DNA of 64,000 nucleotides, from positions 903,977-967,976 of the forward strand of contig SSNU01000063.1 in assembly GCA_012064415.1 (NCBI GenBank). The letters are read 5' to 3'. A model generated the notes under the pieces. It did not search any database. It saw nothing but the letters and a program-made list of their open reading frames with translations, and was not told the DNA's origin. Position numbers and translations under genes: made by a program. Numbering within the stretch: position 1 is the first letter of the stretch; every line of letters starts with the position of its first letter. Below, in pieces: positions 14,401 through 25,348 of the stretch. The DNA comes from Gyrodactylus bullatarudis (Eukaryota; Platyhelminthes; Monogenea; Gyrodactylidea; Gyrodactylidae).

Positions 14401-16106
14401 ACTACTTTATCATTATACACAAAATATATTCTAATCAATGGGAAATAATGATCCAACTGGAATTTAGTAAAGGGAAACAAACTGGTTTCCTCCACATTCT
14501 CAATAGAAAATAAAAACACAGGGGTGCCAGTTATTAACGAGTTTTTAGACATGTATGTAAATAATAAGAGTTTCTTATCAACAAAAGAGCCTAGAAAAAG
14601 AAACCCGCCAAAATGAATTACAAAATGTATAATTCTCTTCATTGTACAGAGAATTTCAAAAAAGTAAAGACTCAATCTTGTTAGGAAAAAGAATTTTCTC
14701 TTTATGATTTATAAACTCTGTCCGCTGTCGTTACATGTGAAGAAAACACTTAGCACGGATCAGTTATGTTGTTGCACATGTATCTATAGAAATTAGTATG
14801 ATTTACTATTTTACAGATGATGTATTTACAAGAAATTTTACATTGTTCAAGAGATATATTTCTTTTTCACCTTTTCCAGAAATATTACATACTAATTTTT
14901 CAAATCCAAAAACAAATAATACCTTTCCGATGGCCTATTTTGCTGTCATCCTTTAATTTAAAAAAATTTCATTAGTGATAATTAATACTGTATTTTTCTA
15001 TGGATACGGAAATAAAATAATTATCACTTAAATCAATCATCAAAAAGAAACAAATTCAACTTTTTCACTAGCAGCCATCTGATACGTCACATATTTCTAA
15101 ATGTATAAGATATTGATTCTTTGATAAAACTCTAACTTGGAACTTATTCAAAAGTTTAATCTTCTATAGGAACATAATCAAAGACATGTTAAAGTTTAAG
15201 GCTCACCCCTCTTCTGATAAGCTCAATGATTTATTCGGTGAGTGGGTTTCTGAAAGAAGATTTCATTCTCATCTCAGTAGGTCTTCGCTGACAATATGAC
15301 GATCAATTTTGAAACAGGTGTGATCAATAAATCTCTGAAAGCAAAACACTATTTTCTCGTGATAAGACAAATAACAAACCAATTCCTTTCCTGCCTGTTA
15401 TTCAGATTTTCATTAAAAATAAAAAGATGAAAAGTTTTAATCAATCAATCCCCTTAGCTCCCTTATCACCAACTATTCATTGTAGACGTGGTTTATGAAT
15501 TTTTCAAATCTACCGCTTATTTAAAAATTTTATTCTACAGTTTAACAACAAAGAAATGTATTGGAAAATCAAAATCCTTAAACTTCATCTAATTATTACA
15601 ATAATCTTCTTTTTCATTTGAGGTTTGGAGAATTTTCTCCTGAACAAGCCGATTTAGGAGGTTAAACTTTTTATATTGGTAACTCAGTTTGAATTAGATT
15701 TTCTTAAGAAAGAACTATTGAACTACTAAATGCCTCTTTCTTAAAAGTCATTGAGCAAGAAAAAATACTGAAATGTTTTCATGAATTAATTATGACTCTT
15801 TAATGGTGAGCTCAAGTGTGTGAAGAGAGTTGAATTAATATATTGTAGTATTTTGAAAAAACTGACAATTAAGCTGGTGAATATATCTTCATATTATTCA
15901 ACTATTATACACTCTATGATTGACTTCCAACAGACACTTGAAATTTTCACATCTTATCATTATTATCGAGCGTACTCATTAGAAGTCAATAATTCTACTT
16001 TTTCCTGTGTAAAACACTACACGCCCTCATTAATTGCGAAATACGCACTTTCACCCCCTTGAGTTTGAGATTTTTTACCTCAATGTCTGTCTTTTTTGGT
16101 CTAAAA

Positions 16107-17137
16107 GAACTATACCTTTTGCACACGAAATTGAGAGTAAATTCAAAGTAAAAATTATTTTTTTCAAAGCAAAAGTATACAATTATGTACAAAAACATAA
16201 TGTTATTTTAAAGGCCAGTATACAATTATATATGCAGATCTATAATTAATGGTATGCCGGAAAATTAGTGCATGCAGTGATGAAAAATAATTACAAATCA
16301 AAGCAAGAGCATGTTTTTTTCAAACTGAGAACATTTTATTCAATCAAATTCTGTATAATCATAATAGCTTTTTAAAATTTTTAAAAATCTCTTCGAAAAG
16401 TCTATTTGTTCTCTAAAACATGGTGAAAATTCAACAAAAAAACCCAAAAATTCGAACATTACCTTTATTTGGCGTTAATTTCCGAAAGCCGATAAAACTC
16501 CACCCCTACAAAAGTCATATCAATAGACGCAGAATTTAATTTCTCATCTAATTGCGAAACAATTAATACAATAACATTTACGGTTTTTGCGAAAATTAAT
16601 TTTAAAAATTTGGGAAATTTGGAATTTTGGGAAATATCGTTTTTTCCAATTATCTCAGAAATTATAGGGAATTTTACAGATCTGAGCACAGATTCGGGAT
16701 CAGCGCAAAATTTTACACCAGAATCAGTTTTATTTTACTTTTTACCGCAATTTTGAATTTTTCATGACCCCCTGTGTAATTGAGTAATATTTTTGTTTGT
16801 GAAGTGTACATTGAGCAACTGTACTTGGAGATTATTCTCTTATTGAGTGTTCTGCAGCAACCTCCAGGATTCTCATGTTGAAATCAGACTTTGGAATGTC
16901 ACCTCCATTGATTGAATATTCAATGATATCCTGTCTTCTTTCACTCAATTTCTTAAGTCATAAAATTGTACAAGAAATACATGCTAACAAAAGTTACTCG
17001 GACCCCCTTGAATCAACCAATCATTTTTTATTTAGGATTTGACCTTAAAATTTAACATTGAAATTCGTAAATAACACGGTCTCTCACTTTGAATAAAACG
17101 ACCTCTCAATTTCGTCTGCAAAAGGTATACTATTGAG
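16107..17137. mobile_element. about 1-kb element bounded by inverted repeats
   Basis: Bases 16107-16136 (core TATACCTTTTGCACACGAAA) recur inverted at 17106-17134 with one or two changes, and partial similarity continues inward (ATTCAAAG). The interior has no intact transposase; short ORFs inside are not recognisable. Target-site duplications were not identified. A non-autonomous DNA transposon or a decayed larger one is the best reading. Confidence 0.45.
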
Positions 17138-18093
17138 CTCATCTGTACTACAGCATATATTCAATTGGATTTATTAATTACAGTATAAATTGAAAGCTAA
17201 GTGGGTACGGTACAGGTTACTCTCTTGATATTTCCCTTAAAATTATTGATTACTACGTAACGAACGTAGACATAATAGAGTCGAATTCAGTGTACGGTTG
17301 ACTCCACACATAAAAATTTAAATGTTTTCGATTCTCCTTCTAACAAGTGAAGAAGAATGAAGAAACAGAACTAGGATAAAGACAGATTAATTATAACATA
17401 TTATGTATTATGATCATCAAAATTGTCTAATACAATGGTTTTATATATACAATGAATAAATACAATCGTAATTGTGAATATAGGCGATGTTTGTATGTTT
17501 AGCCATAAACACAAGATAAATTATTATTACATTTTTATACGAATTGAACAATTCTGTCTGCTATTCTTTTGTTTTGGGATAACTAGATCAAGCATTCTTC
17601 ATCTGTTATTTGAAATTAGAATGTGTTAAAAAAGATGAATTAGCTGAACCTTTACGATTACTAGAAAAACATCAAAGGCCATTAATAAAGCTACTCTATT
17701 CTACAGTATTTCTCTATTCTATATTTTAATTTAAGTTAAAAAATTTTTTTTGGGAGCATTATCCTGCATTTATCTCTATTAATGTAGAGCCCTATGGCTT
17801 CAATGGAATCTTTAAGAAGTGAGAAGTTGTGATTTATTTTAATAATGTCTAATGCATTTACTGTATTTACTTTAAAGATGAATTTCAAATCATCAGCATA
17901 TTTTAAAAGGTCGCGCTCAACATCCTTAGAAAGCTAAATATCAGCGAAGCAAAGATTAAAAAGAAGAGGTCCTAATCCTAAAAAATCTTAATACAGGGGG
18001 TAGTGGTTAATAGTGGCATAAAGTAGTATAACGAATCGCTATTTAACGATAGGGCATTTTTGAAAAGAAGAATTTTTATTTCTATAGTTAGTA

Positions 18094-18555
18094 TCAGCAA
18101 AATTGTATGCATCCATCAACATTCTTTATAAAACCGGTAATATTTTTACCATTGATGGCACTCTTGAAACAGCCACCTAAGCATTTATCGCTGCAACTGT
18201 CAATTTTCTCATTGAACTTTTTCTTTGCTGATATTTCACAGGACTCGTTGCAGTTTGAGCCTGTTTCCTCAGCATACTCATACAAAAGCTCATAACAATA
18301 CTTTGAGCACTCGAGGCATAGAAATGCATAAATTATTTCGTTGAATACTGCTTTATCCAGTTTCTTAGAGAAACATGTCTTGGCACAGCTATCAGGACAC
18401 TGGTCTAGTTCACCTTTGACTCGATGCAGTTACTCTTTGAATTCACTCTCACTGCTGGTATTGATGCTGCTGGATTCTTTCATTACATCCAGCACGCAAG
18501 ATTGAGTTGCAAGGACTATCAACAACAATATGGAAACAACTCTCAAGCAAGACAT
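18094..18555 (-). CDS. small Cys-rich secreted protein with a probable 33/39-nt intron
   Basis: From ATG 18555 the frame encodes a signal peptide (Leu/Ile/Val-rich residues about 5-17) and continues to a TGA at 18094-18096, except for one TAA at 18430-18432 (codon 42). The downstream part is rich in cysteine, with spaced C-x3-C pairs, charged helical segments and no known domain. A GT...AG segment, 18452-18414 (39 nt) or 18446-18414 (33 nt), contains the stop; either removal keeps the frame, so an ultrashort intron is likelier than a pseudogene in this genome. The gene has a TATA-like GTATAAAG about 40 bp upstream of the ATG and AATAAA about 15-20 bp after the TGA. The mature product would be a secreted disulphide-rich protein of roughly 120 residues. 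Function unknown; a recent pseudogene or stop readthrough remains possible. Confidence 0.6.
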
Positions 18556-18591
18556 AATTCTTGTGAGCTTCTGTCAAATTCTCAGTTCTCT

Positions 18592-18599
18592 TTATACTC
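18592..18599 (-). promoter_or_regulatory. TATA-like box of the Cys-rich secreted gene
   Basis: Reading the minus strand, GTATAAAG lies about 37-44 bp upstream of the ATG at 18555, giving a short 5'UTR. No other upstream exon is needed. Confidence 0.45.
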
Positions 18600-21551
18600 A
18601 GGCATCTTGCTACAAATTACGAGTAACTATTGAAAAAATGTACACACGGACCCTATCATGTTGCAAACTTATTTTTTTTTAATTCAGAATAGATTCTGTA
18701 AATTTTTAATGAAGATATCTAACGCTTTTATTTCTGACTCTATCTTGGTTGACCAGAAATTGGTTTCCTTGCCTTTTGGAATAGGTCGTGTTCAAATACA
18801 ATTCTAAAATTAGAATCAATTCTTTCTTCATTAATTTTATTTTAGGGATTAGGAATAAGGGCTGTAGTCTCAGAGTTAAGACTCAGGGTGGTGAATATTG
18901 AAAGCAATCTCAATGAAATCTTCTAGACCTATTTTTAGTTTACTAGTAGAAGATTTCATTGAAAAAGTAAAGAAATCTTGTTTAAAAAATTAAGAGACAA
19001 TACTTTCTCATTATAGATTTGTACTTTACATTGAAATTGAAATAGGATAGTTGCATTTTATCATATTATCTGATAGAATTGAATTGGATAATTGTAACAT
19101 CTGTCTCCTTGTGAACTTTTGAATTGATTAAAAGTTTTCTATCATTCTTTGATAGACACTACAGTAATGTATGTAAGCTAATAAGATGGATTTTCTAATA
19201 ATTATGAAAATAAAAAAAAGATCTATAGGACACAGTGTAAAATTTCATGATTTAACAAACAAAAATTATTTGGATAGTCTTTCAATCAAGATGTAGAATG
19301 AAAAATGATTTATCTCCCTATGCTCAGTGTACTGCACTGGACTCATTGAGAGAGTTGTTTTCTTGCCTCTCACTTTCTTAGAGATTTTGTTTTCTCCTCT
19401 AACAAATTCACGCATTTGAATGCACTCCTCATGATCATACGAGGGATGAACGCTAAAAGTCGATCAAAAAGGGAAATCAAACCAAATTAATTTGGAGTTT
19501 TTAAGGAGATTTATGACACAAAAGTAATCATTTTTACTTCTACGTCTGATGCAGGGTTTGAAAAATTAGACTAGACTTTTATAAATGTATCCTCTTTGAT
19601 AAATCTTGCATCATTTTAGTATTCTCATCTCAACTCAGAACAAAAAAATCAGGAAAAGGATTAGGAAAAAAAATAATTTTCATTAAAAATGAATGAGAAG
19701 CAAAGTAGCATAATAATACCTTTATTGTCTTGCACAAAAAAATCAGGATTATCAATGTTTTCAACCCCTGAATTTGATTAATTATTTAGTTATTCCTAAT
19801 ATTATATTATATGAAAACTCACCGCAAGGGATTCGTTTTTATTTCATCGGTGTTAAAAAGCCCTTAGTCTCTTTGTCATTCAGAAAAATTACTGCAAAAC
19901 AAGAGGGGGCCAATGTTCTATGGATTAGTTGTTGAGAGAAAATTGCAGTTAGAGAGATATTCCAGGTAACACACCCTGTTCCCATTAAATTCGATTGAAT
20001 CTAAGACAAATAAAGTACTCTTTTAGATCATCCAAATCTGGATCACAAAGGAGAGAGAGAGAGAGAGATAAAATTGAATAAAATCTCAATGAGAGATAGT
20101 TCACAATGGAAATTTCATTTCAATATCAATTTATTAGCCTCACAACAGCCCACCACCCTTCATTTAAACTCTGCTCTCCATTATAAACTCAGGTCATTGA
20201 TTAATTACATTTGTATAAATCCTATTATGAATGAAAAAAATGCCTGTCATTGCTCGATTGTTTCTGTGGCAGTAATACCCAAATTTTTCGATAGGAAAAA
20301 TTGTAGTCGAAAAGTGTCAATTTCCAAATAAGCTCTGAGTCATTTGTATTTTATTTCAAGAGTTGATAAAAAATTCTTTAATCCCATATAAAATCAGTTT
20401 TGAATTAAAAAAAGACTAAATTAGTTTTTTCTTCCTGTCAGTAAGAAGAAAGTATTTTTTTCATATCCCAAATGATTCATTAAATATCCAGATGGACCTC
20501 TGACTGATAGAAAGTTCAACATTTAGGAACTAATGTTGATTAAAATTCATTTCCAGGGACTAATACACATATTCCAGAGAATCTTCAAATGGAAAGATGA
20601 CTAAATCCCAGAGAGAGGGCTAATAATAAAGCTTTAGAAATTCAGATACGATATTCAATTCAATTTTATGACTATTGAAAATGAATTGAAAGGAACTCTT
20701 TACGATGCAATAATTATGTAGGGGATTTTACAATGCACATTATTACAACAGTAGATATACAACTCACGTAACATATTCAAAAGACGCCCGAGAAAATAGT
20801 GATTGTCGAGACTTTTGATGAATCATAAATTTTATTGCACTTATTTTCTGCTTTAGTATCAAGTTTTCAAGATTATGATACGATTGATAGAACTTCTTAT
20901 TTTTAAAGCAAGTTATTGAAAAAATTCTGCCACAAATGTCGTATCATTCATCGACCGAGCTAATGAATTAAAATATAGACGAATTCCAGCTGCTGATATA
21001 TTTTTTTTTTTTGAAATCGAAAATTTTTATTTATATACAGAATTATAATGATTAAGGATTGTACAAATAAGAGAACAGAGAAAGAGTGTTCAATGTGCCC
21101 GGTGTGGAACCTTGGATCGAGAGTAAGGGGGTCCGAATAAGAGGTAAGATAGATACCACTACGCCACACCGGGCAAAGGCTTGTCGATATCTCAGGCTTT
21201 TGACAAATTACCTTTCAATGTTATTGTTATGGACTAGGCTATATGTATTGGGCAAGTAAGAAGAGTAGACGTATTGGGCTGGGACTTCATTAAGTCTCTG
21301 TCTTTCACCCAACATTCAACTGGAGCCAAATATTCTTCCCTTATTTGTATCTCAGATCAAGGACGATAAATTTAAACGTATTTAAAAACTAAAAAATCTC
21401 ATAGATTCGAAAATAGTATCGCAAACTTTGTACCAGATCATCTGGTCTAGATGCACATAATTGTTTTACTAACTTTTTAAAATAAAAATCTTATTTATTA
21501 AGTAAAATCTAGACTTAAAATAAAAAATAATTTTATTAAAAATTTGCATAT
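18600..21551. other. intergenic, no gene recognised
   Basis: AT-rich sequence between the Cys-rich gene and the 3' end of the Ly6-like gene. It contains a (GA)n run at 20050-20068 and a tRNA-like hairpin at 21097-21174. The open frame at 20074-20331 has no ATG start and no recognisable content. Confidence 0.5.
21097..21174 (-). repeat. tRNA-like hairpin (degenerate tRNA or SINE head)
   Basis: The two ends, GCCCGGTGTGG and CCACACCGGGC on the minus strand, form an 11-bp perfect stem closing a 78-nt segment. Just inside the 5' arm is GGCGTAGTGGTATC, which fits a tRNA A box, but the T-arm/B-box is not canonical and I cannot fold a clean anticodon arm. It is therefore called tRNA-like, not a functional tRNA. 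Confidence 0.5.
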
Positions 21552-22024
21552 CTACTCATGAATAAACTTGACAAGGAAAAAGGGTAAAAAGAGCAAGAAT
21601 TTCCATGATGGAATATTGGAAGAATTCTAAAAATATGATTAGAAATTACTTACTGGAACGTAATAATTACATTGATCACTGTCGCAACAATTAACACATG
21701 TCCAATCACGGATGTTCGAAACTGTACATCTTTCGGATAACATGTCCTTTTGAGCTTCGCATGCAAGCTTAGTTGTACAACCTTTACTAACAAAAGGTCT
21801 TCTTTCGTCCAGAACAGTCCAAAAAGGAGGAGCTTTATTTAATATTATGGTTAGATAAATTTACTTCGGTATTGAACAACTGAAATGCAATAATCTTGTG
21901 AAGGTTGGCACTGAACAGTTGATGAGATGCAATCTTCCCAATTACCAACTACATTCTCGCATTGATAACATTGAAGAGAGTGAGTATTTTGGATGAAATA
22001 AGACAAAATAATAAAAAATAGCAT
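21552..22024 (-). CDS. GPI-anchored Ly6/uPAR-type (Quiver/Sleepless-like) protein
   Basis: Complete three-exon gene: 22024-21865, 21832-21654, 21626-21552, joined by introns of only 32 and 27 nt (both GT-AG, frame kept), giving 137 residues. The product starts with a signal peptide (hydrophobic residues about 1-18), then the Ly6 hallmark LQCYQCEN, scattered cysteines, and the closing CVNCCDSDQCNYY motif (CC-x3-4-CN) of a three-finger fold. The last exon adds a small-residue stretch (NSSNIPSW) followed by a hydrophobic tail ending near KFIHE, as expected for a GPI-attachment signal. It should sit on the outer plasma membrane; insect relatives such as Quiver/Sleepless regulate channels or septate junctions, but no specific role can be claimed. 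The start was taken at the ATG at 22024 because the more upstream in-frame codon is TTG. Confidence 0.85.
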
Positions 22025-22148
22025 TTTTTTCAAACTTCCACTATTTATAAAAACTTAAATTTAAACAACAAATTAAGTGTGAGAATTTTGTTTATAATCA
22101 TCTTGAAATTTAAGTTTGCATTGCTTTTGATCAGATCTGATAAAAAGA
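22025..22148. promoter_or_regulatory. 124-bp divergent promoter between Ly6-like and LONP1
   Basis: The two start codons face away from each other with only 124 bp between them, so both promoters must overlap here unless 5'UTR introns extend further. On the minus strand a TATAAATAG lies about 20 bp before the Ly6 ATG (22043-22051), close enough that its UTR would be very short. No element was verified. Confidence 0.4.
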
Positions 22149-25100
22149 ATGAACAGAATCATCTCCTGCCGTATTACAAATGTCCTTCGTAGAAACTACT
22201 CCTTTTGTCATCAAAGTATTTTAAATTTGTCAAAATTTTCTCTAAAATCTTATCAACCTATAGTTAAAGTAACTCTTGGATAATCATTTTTAGTTTCATA
22301 ATTCCCCAATAAAATTTGATGGTTCTTTCAAAAGCAACAGAGGATCGATGCAAGAAGATCCTAGTCGGCATAATGCTCTCTCTACTCAAATAATACCTGA
22401 AAATTTTCCTAATGTTCCCATAATTCCCATTGAGGGGACTCCTCTTTTTCCGAAATTTGTTAAAATGATTGAAATAACTGACGAAAATCTTATGACTATT
22501 ATAAGAAGGAAAATGAAACTTAATTTACCATATGCTGGAGTATTTCTAAGGAAAAATTCATCAGATAAACCTCTTAATGATATTTCTGAAGTTCATAACG
22601 TGGGTACATTTGTACAAATCCCTGAATGGGATGACTTGGGAACAAAAATTCGTTTATTAGTTATTGGTCAGCGAAGAATTCAAATTGTCCGATCAATTAA
22701 CGATGATCCATCTCTAGTGGAGGATTTAGATACTCCTGAAACTCCTACCCCGAAGCCTGCGTTCAAACGAAGACTTAAACGATCATCACCAAAAACTGTT
22801 GAAACTGATGATCTTAAAATAGATACAGTAACAATGGCTGAGACAATAAATTTGTATCATGAAGAATTTGAATCCACTCAAGAAATTAAGGCATTGAGTG
22901 CCGAAATTGTTAAAACTATAAGAGACATAATAAATCTTAATCCAGTCTATCGTGAAAATGTATTGGCAATGTTGCAGGCTGGACAGCGAGTTGCTGATAA
23001 CCCTGTTTATCTAAGTGATCTTGGAGCAGCACTCTGCGGGGCCGGAGAGAATAATGAAATACAAAATGTGTTGAAAGAGCTCAATATTCCTAATCGCTTG
23101 CGATTGTCCTTAGACCTGGTTAAGAAAGAATACGAACTTGGTAAACTTCAGGCAAAGATTGGTCGTGAGGTTGAAGAAAAGGTCAAGCAGCAACATCGAA
23201 AATACATGCTTACAGAACAGCTAAAAGTTATAAAAAAAGAACTAGGCTTAGAGAAAGAGGATAAGGATACTATTGTCGAGAAATTCCGATCTCGCATCAA
23301 GGACATGAATGTACCTAAGCATGCAATGGATGTAATTGAAGAAGAACTCAACAAAATACAACTTCTTGACAATCATTCTTCAGAATTCAATGTTACACGA
23401 AACTATTTGGACTGGCTAACAAACCTACCATGGGGTGTTTCCAGTGTTGAAAATTTAGAATTAGACCAAGCAAGAAAAGTCTTGGACGAGGACCATTACG
23501 GAATGGAAGATGTTAAGAAGCGAATTCTGGAATTCATTGCTGTTAGCCAGCTCAAAGGCTCAACTCAAGGTAAAATACTCTGCTTCCATGGTCCTCCTGG
23601 TGTTGGAAAGACTTCAATTGCCAAATCAATTGCTCGTGCTCTTAATAGAAATTATTTTAGATTTTCTGTTGGTGGCATGTCTGATACATCAGAAATTAAG
23701 GGTCATCGTAGAACCTATGTCGGTGCCATGCCAGGAAAGATTATCCAGTGCTTTAAAAAAGTCAAAACTGAGAATCCTCTCATTCTTATAGATGAAGTGA
23801 GTTTAGTAGAATTTCAAGGTGAATTGCCTACCAATAATTCTTTTAAAATAGATTGATAAACTCAGCAGAGGATTTCAGGGTGATCCAGCTTCTGCAATGC
23901 TTGAGCTCCTTGATCCAGAACAAAACTCGAATTTCCTTGATCATTATCTTGATGTAACTATAGACTTGAGTAAAGTCCTGTTTATTTGCACTGCTAATGT
24001 TCTTGATACAATTCCTGAACCCTTGAGAGATCGCATGGAACTCATTCAAGTATCTGGCTATGTACCCGAGGAAAAATTGGCGATTGCCAATAACTATTTG
24101 ATTCCTACAGCTGTAAAGAATGTTGGTCTTAAAAAGGATGAAATCCAGATTGAAAATGAGGCTATTCAAAAGCTCGTTAAGCAATATTGTCGAGAATCAG
24201 GTGTAAGAAATTTGCAAAAGCATATTGAGAAAATTTGTCGAATTGCTGTCTACAATATTGTCAATAAAGAAAAGACCGCTCCAGTTCATGTTAAGTCAGA
24301 TAATCTCACAGATTATGTTGGTCAGGCCATTTGGCAATCAGAGAGACTTTATGACTCCATAACACCACCTGGCATCGTGATGGGCCTAGCATGGACAGCT
24401 ATGGGAGGCTCTGTCCTCTTTCTCGAATTAAGCATTAGAAATTCTTTAGCTTTGAACCTCAGTAAGACAATTGAAGAGGATGATTCAGATAATTGGCCTT
24501 CACGTAAAAAGAAACCCTCATCAAGCGATGATGGTCCAACAACCAAAGATATCTCATCTCTCCGTGTTACTGGCAGTATCGGACGGGTGATGCAAGAGTC
24601 AATATCAATTGCAAACACCTTTGCCTACTCCTACATTGCTAATGGAGCTCCTGGTTTCCCCGGTACCATGAAATATGAAAATTCCCTGATCTCCAAGGAT
24701 CTCTCAAAGAAGGCTCTCAAGTTTTTAACTCAATCCTCCATGCATCTCCATTTGCCACAGGGAGCTGTTTCCAAAGTGAGTGAAGCAGCTTGAACTATCT
24801 CAACTGTTCGTCTTATGGTGATAATAATTTAAAATATTAATATTTTCTTTTAGGATGGACCCTCTGCTGGTATAACCATTGTCACTTCATTGCTAAGTCT
24901 GGCTATGAATAAAGGAGTTAAACCAGATTTGGCCATGACCGGAGAAATTAGTTTAACCGGTAAAGTTTTACCAGTCGGTGGAATTAAAGAAAAGATTATT
25001 GCAGTGAGTTTAATGACCTACTCATGTTTTAAGCAATAAGTATCTCTTTATTTGCTAGGCAAAAAGATCCAATGTCAAGGAGGTAATTATGCCAGAAGCC

Positions 25101-25211
25101 AATAAAAAGGACTTTGAAGAACTGCCCGACTTTATCAAGGATAATATTATAGTTCACTTTGTCTCTCATTATTCTCAAGTGTTCCCAATAGCCTTCCCTA
25201 ATCTCGAATAA
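22149..25211 (+). CDS. LONP1: mitochondrial Lon protease
   Basis: ATP-dependent serine protease of the mitochondrial matrix that degrades damaged proteins and takes part in mtDNA maintenance. Five exons: 22149-22268, 22294-23796, 23852-24775, 24854-25003, 25059-25211; about 949 residues, matching the usual ~950. Exon 1 encodes an Arg/Ser-rich targeting presequence ([17 protein letters not shown]). Exon 2 carries the LON substrate-binding domain, the coiled-coil [11 protein letters not shown] region and Walker A GPPGVGKT (about residue 473); ILIDE begins Walker B and is completed across the next junction (DEIDK). Exon 3 has the rest of the AAA+ module and PPGVVMG-type start of the protease domain. 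The catalytic serine is in DGPSAG (about 853) and the lysine is the second K of GGIKEK (about 896); their spacing of 43 equals the family's. Intron 1 is only 25 nt; the others are 55, 78 and 55 nt. The presequence exon is less certain than the rest. Confidence 0.95.
22269..22293 (+). other. 25-nt intron 1 of LONP1
   Basis: GTAACT...TTTTTAG, 25 nt, phase 0. Without it the presequence frame hits a stop and the conserved Lon frame begins only at an internal ATG at 22348. With it, a basic presequence joins the Lon frame directly. Confidence 0.7.
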
Positions 25212-25348
25212 AAATTCCACAAGACATGTATTTAACTATAGAAAGATTTTTATGATTTTTAATAAAATTTAATTTTTTCTCAAACGATTTTATTGAATAT
25301 CAAAATGCCAAATTCTTTGAACGAAATAACATTTTTCTTCTAGATAAA
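25212..25348 (+). terminator. LONP1 3'UTR and possible trans-splice acceptor before ACL4
   Basis: AATAAA-type signals occur at the LONP1 stop (25207) and near 25259-25265. The sequence then runs into TTTTTCTTCTAG (ending at 25343), five bases before the ACL4 ATG at 25349. Only 137 bp separate the two coding regions. This is the arrangement expected for a polyadenylation signal followed by a spliced-leader acceptor, although a 5'UTR intron within a separate transcript would look the same. Confidence 0.45.

Larger units (their letters stand above)
1422..18093. other. 16.7-kb gene-poor region
   Basis: I see no convincing coding gene. The open frames that exist (for example 2426-2719, 5690-6148, 14343-14675, 15820-16249) lack splice context, domains or often an ATG. 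The region holds simple repeats (an ATG/GAT run at 6762-6783), foldback elements (5245-5425, 7990-8470) and an inverted-repeat element (16107-17137), listed separately. It could be intergenic, regulatory, or a long 5' region of the Kirre-like gene to the left. Confidence 0.5.

Noticed and set aside
14343..14675. 110-codon minus-strand open frame
   Set aside because: Hydrophobic, no known domain, no start context, no flanking exons.
18094..18555. Cys-rich gene as a pseudogene
   Set aside because: The only lesion is one TAA inside a plausible in-frame GT-AG intron; promoter, signal peptide and downstream frame are intact.
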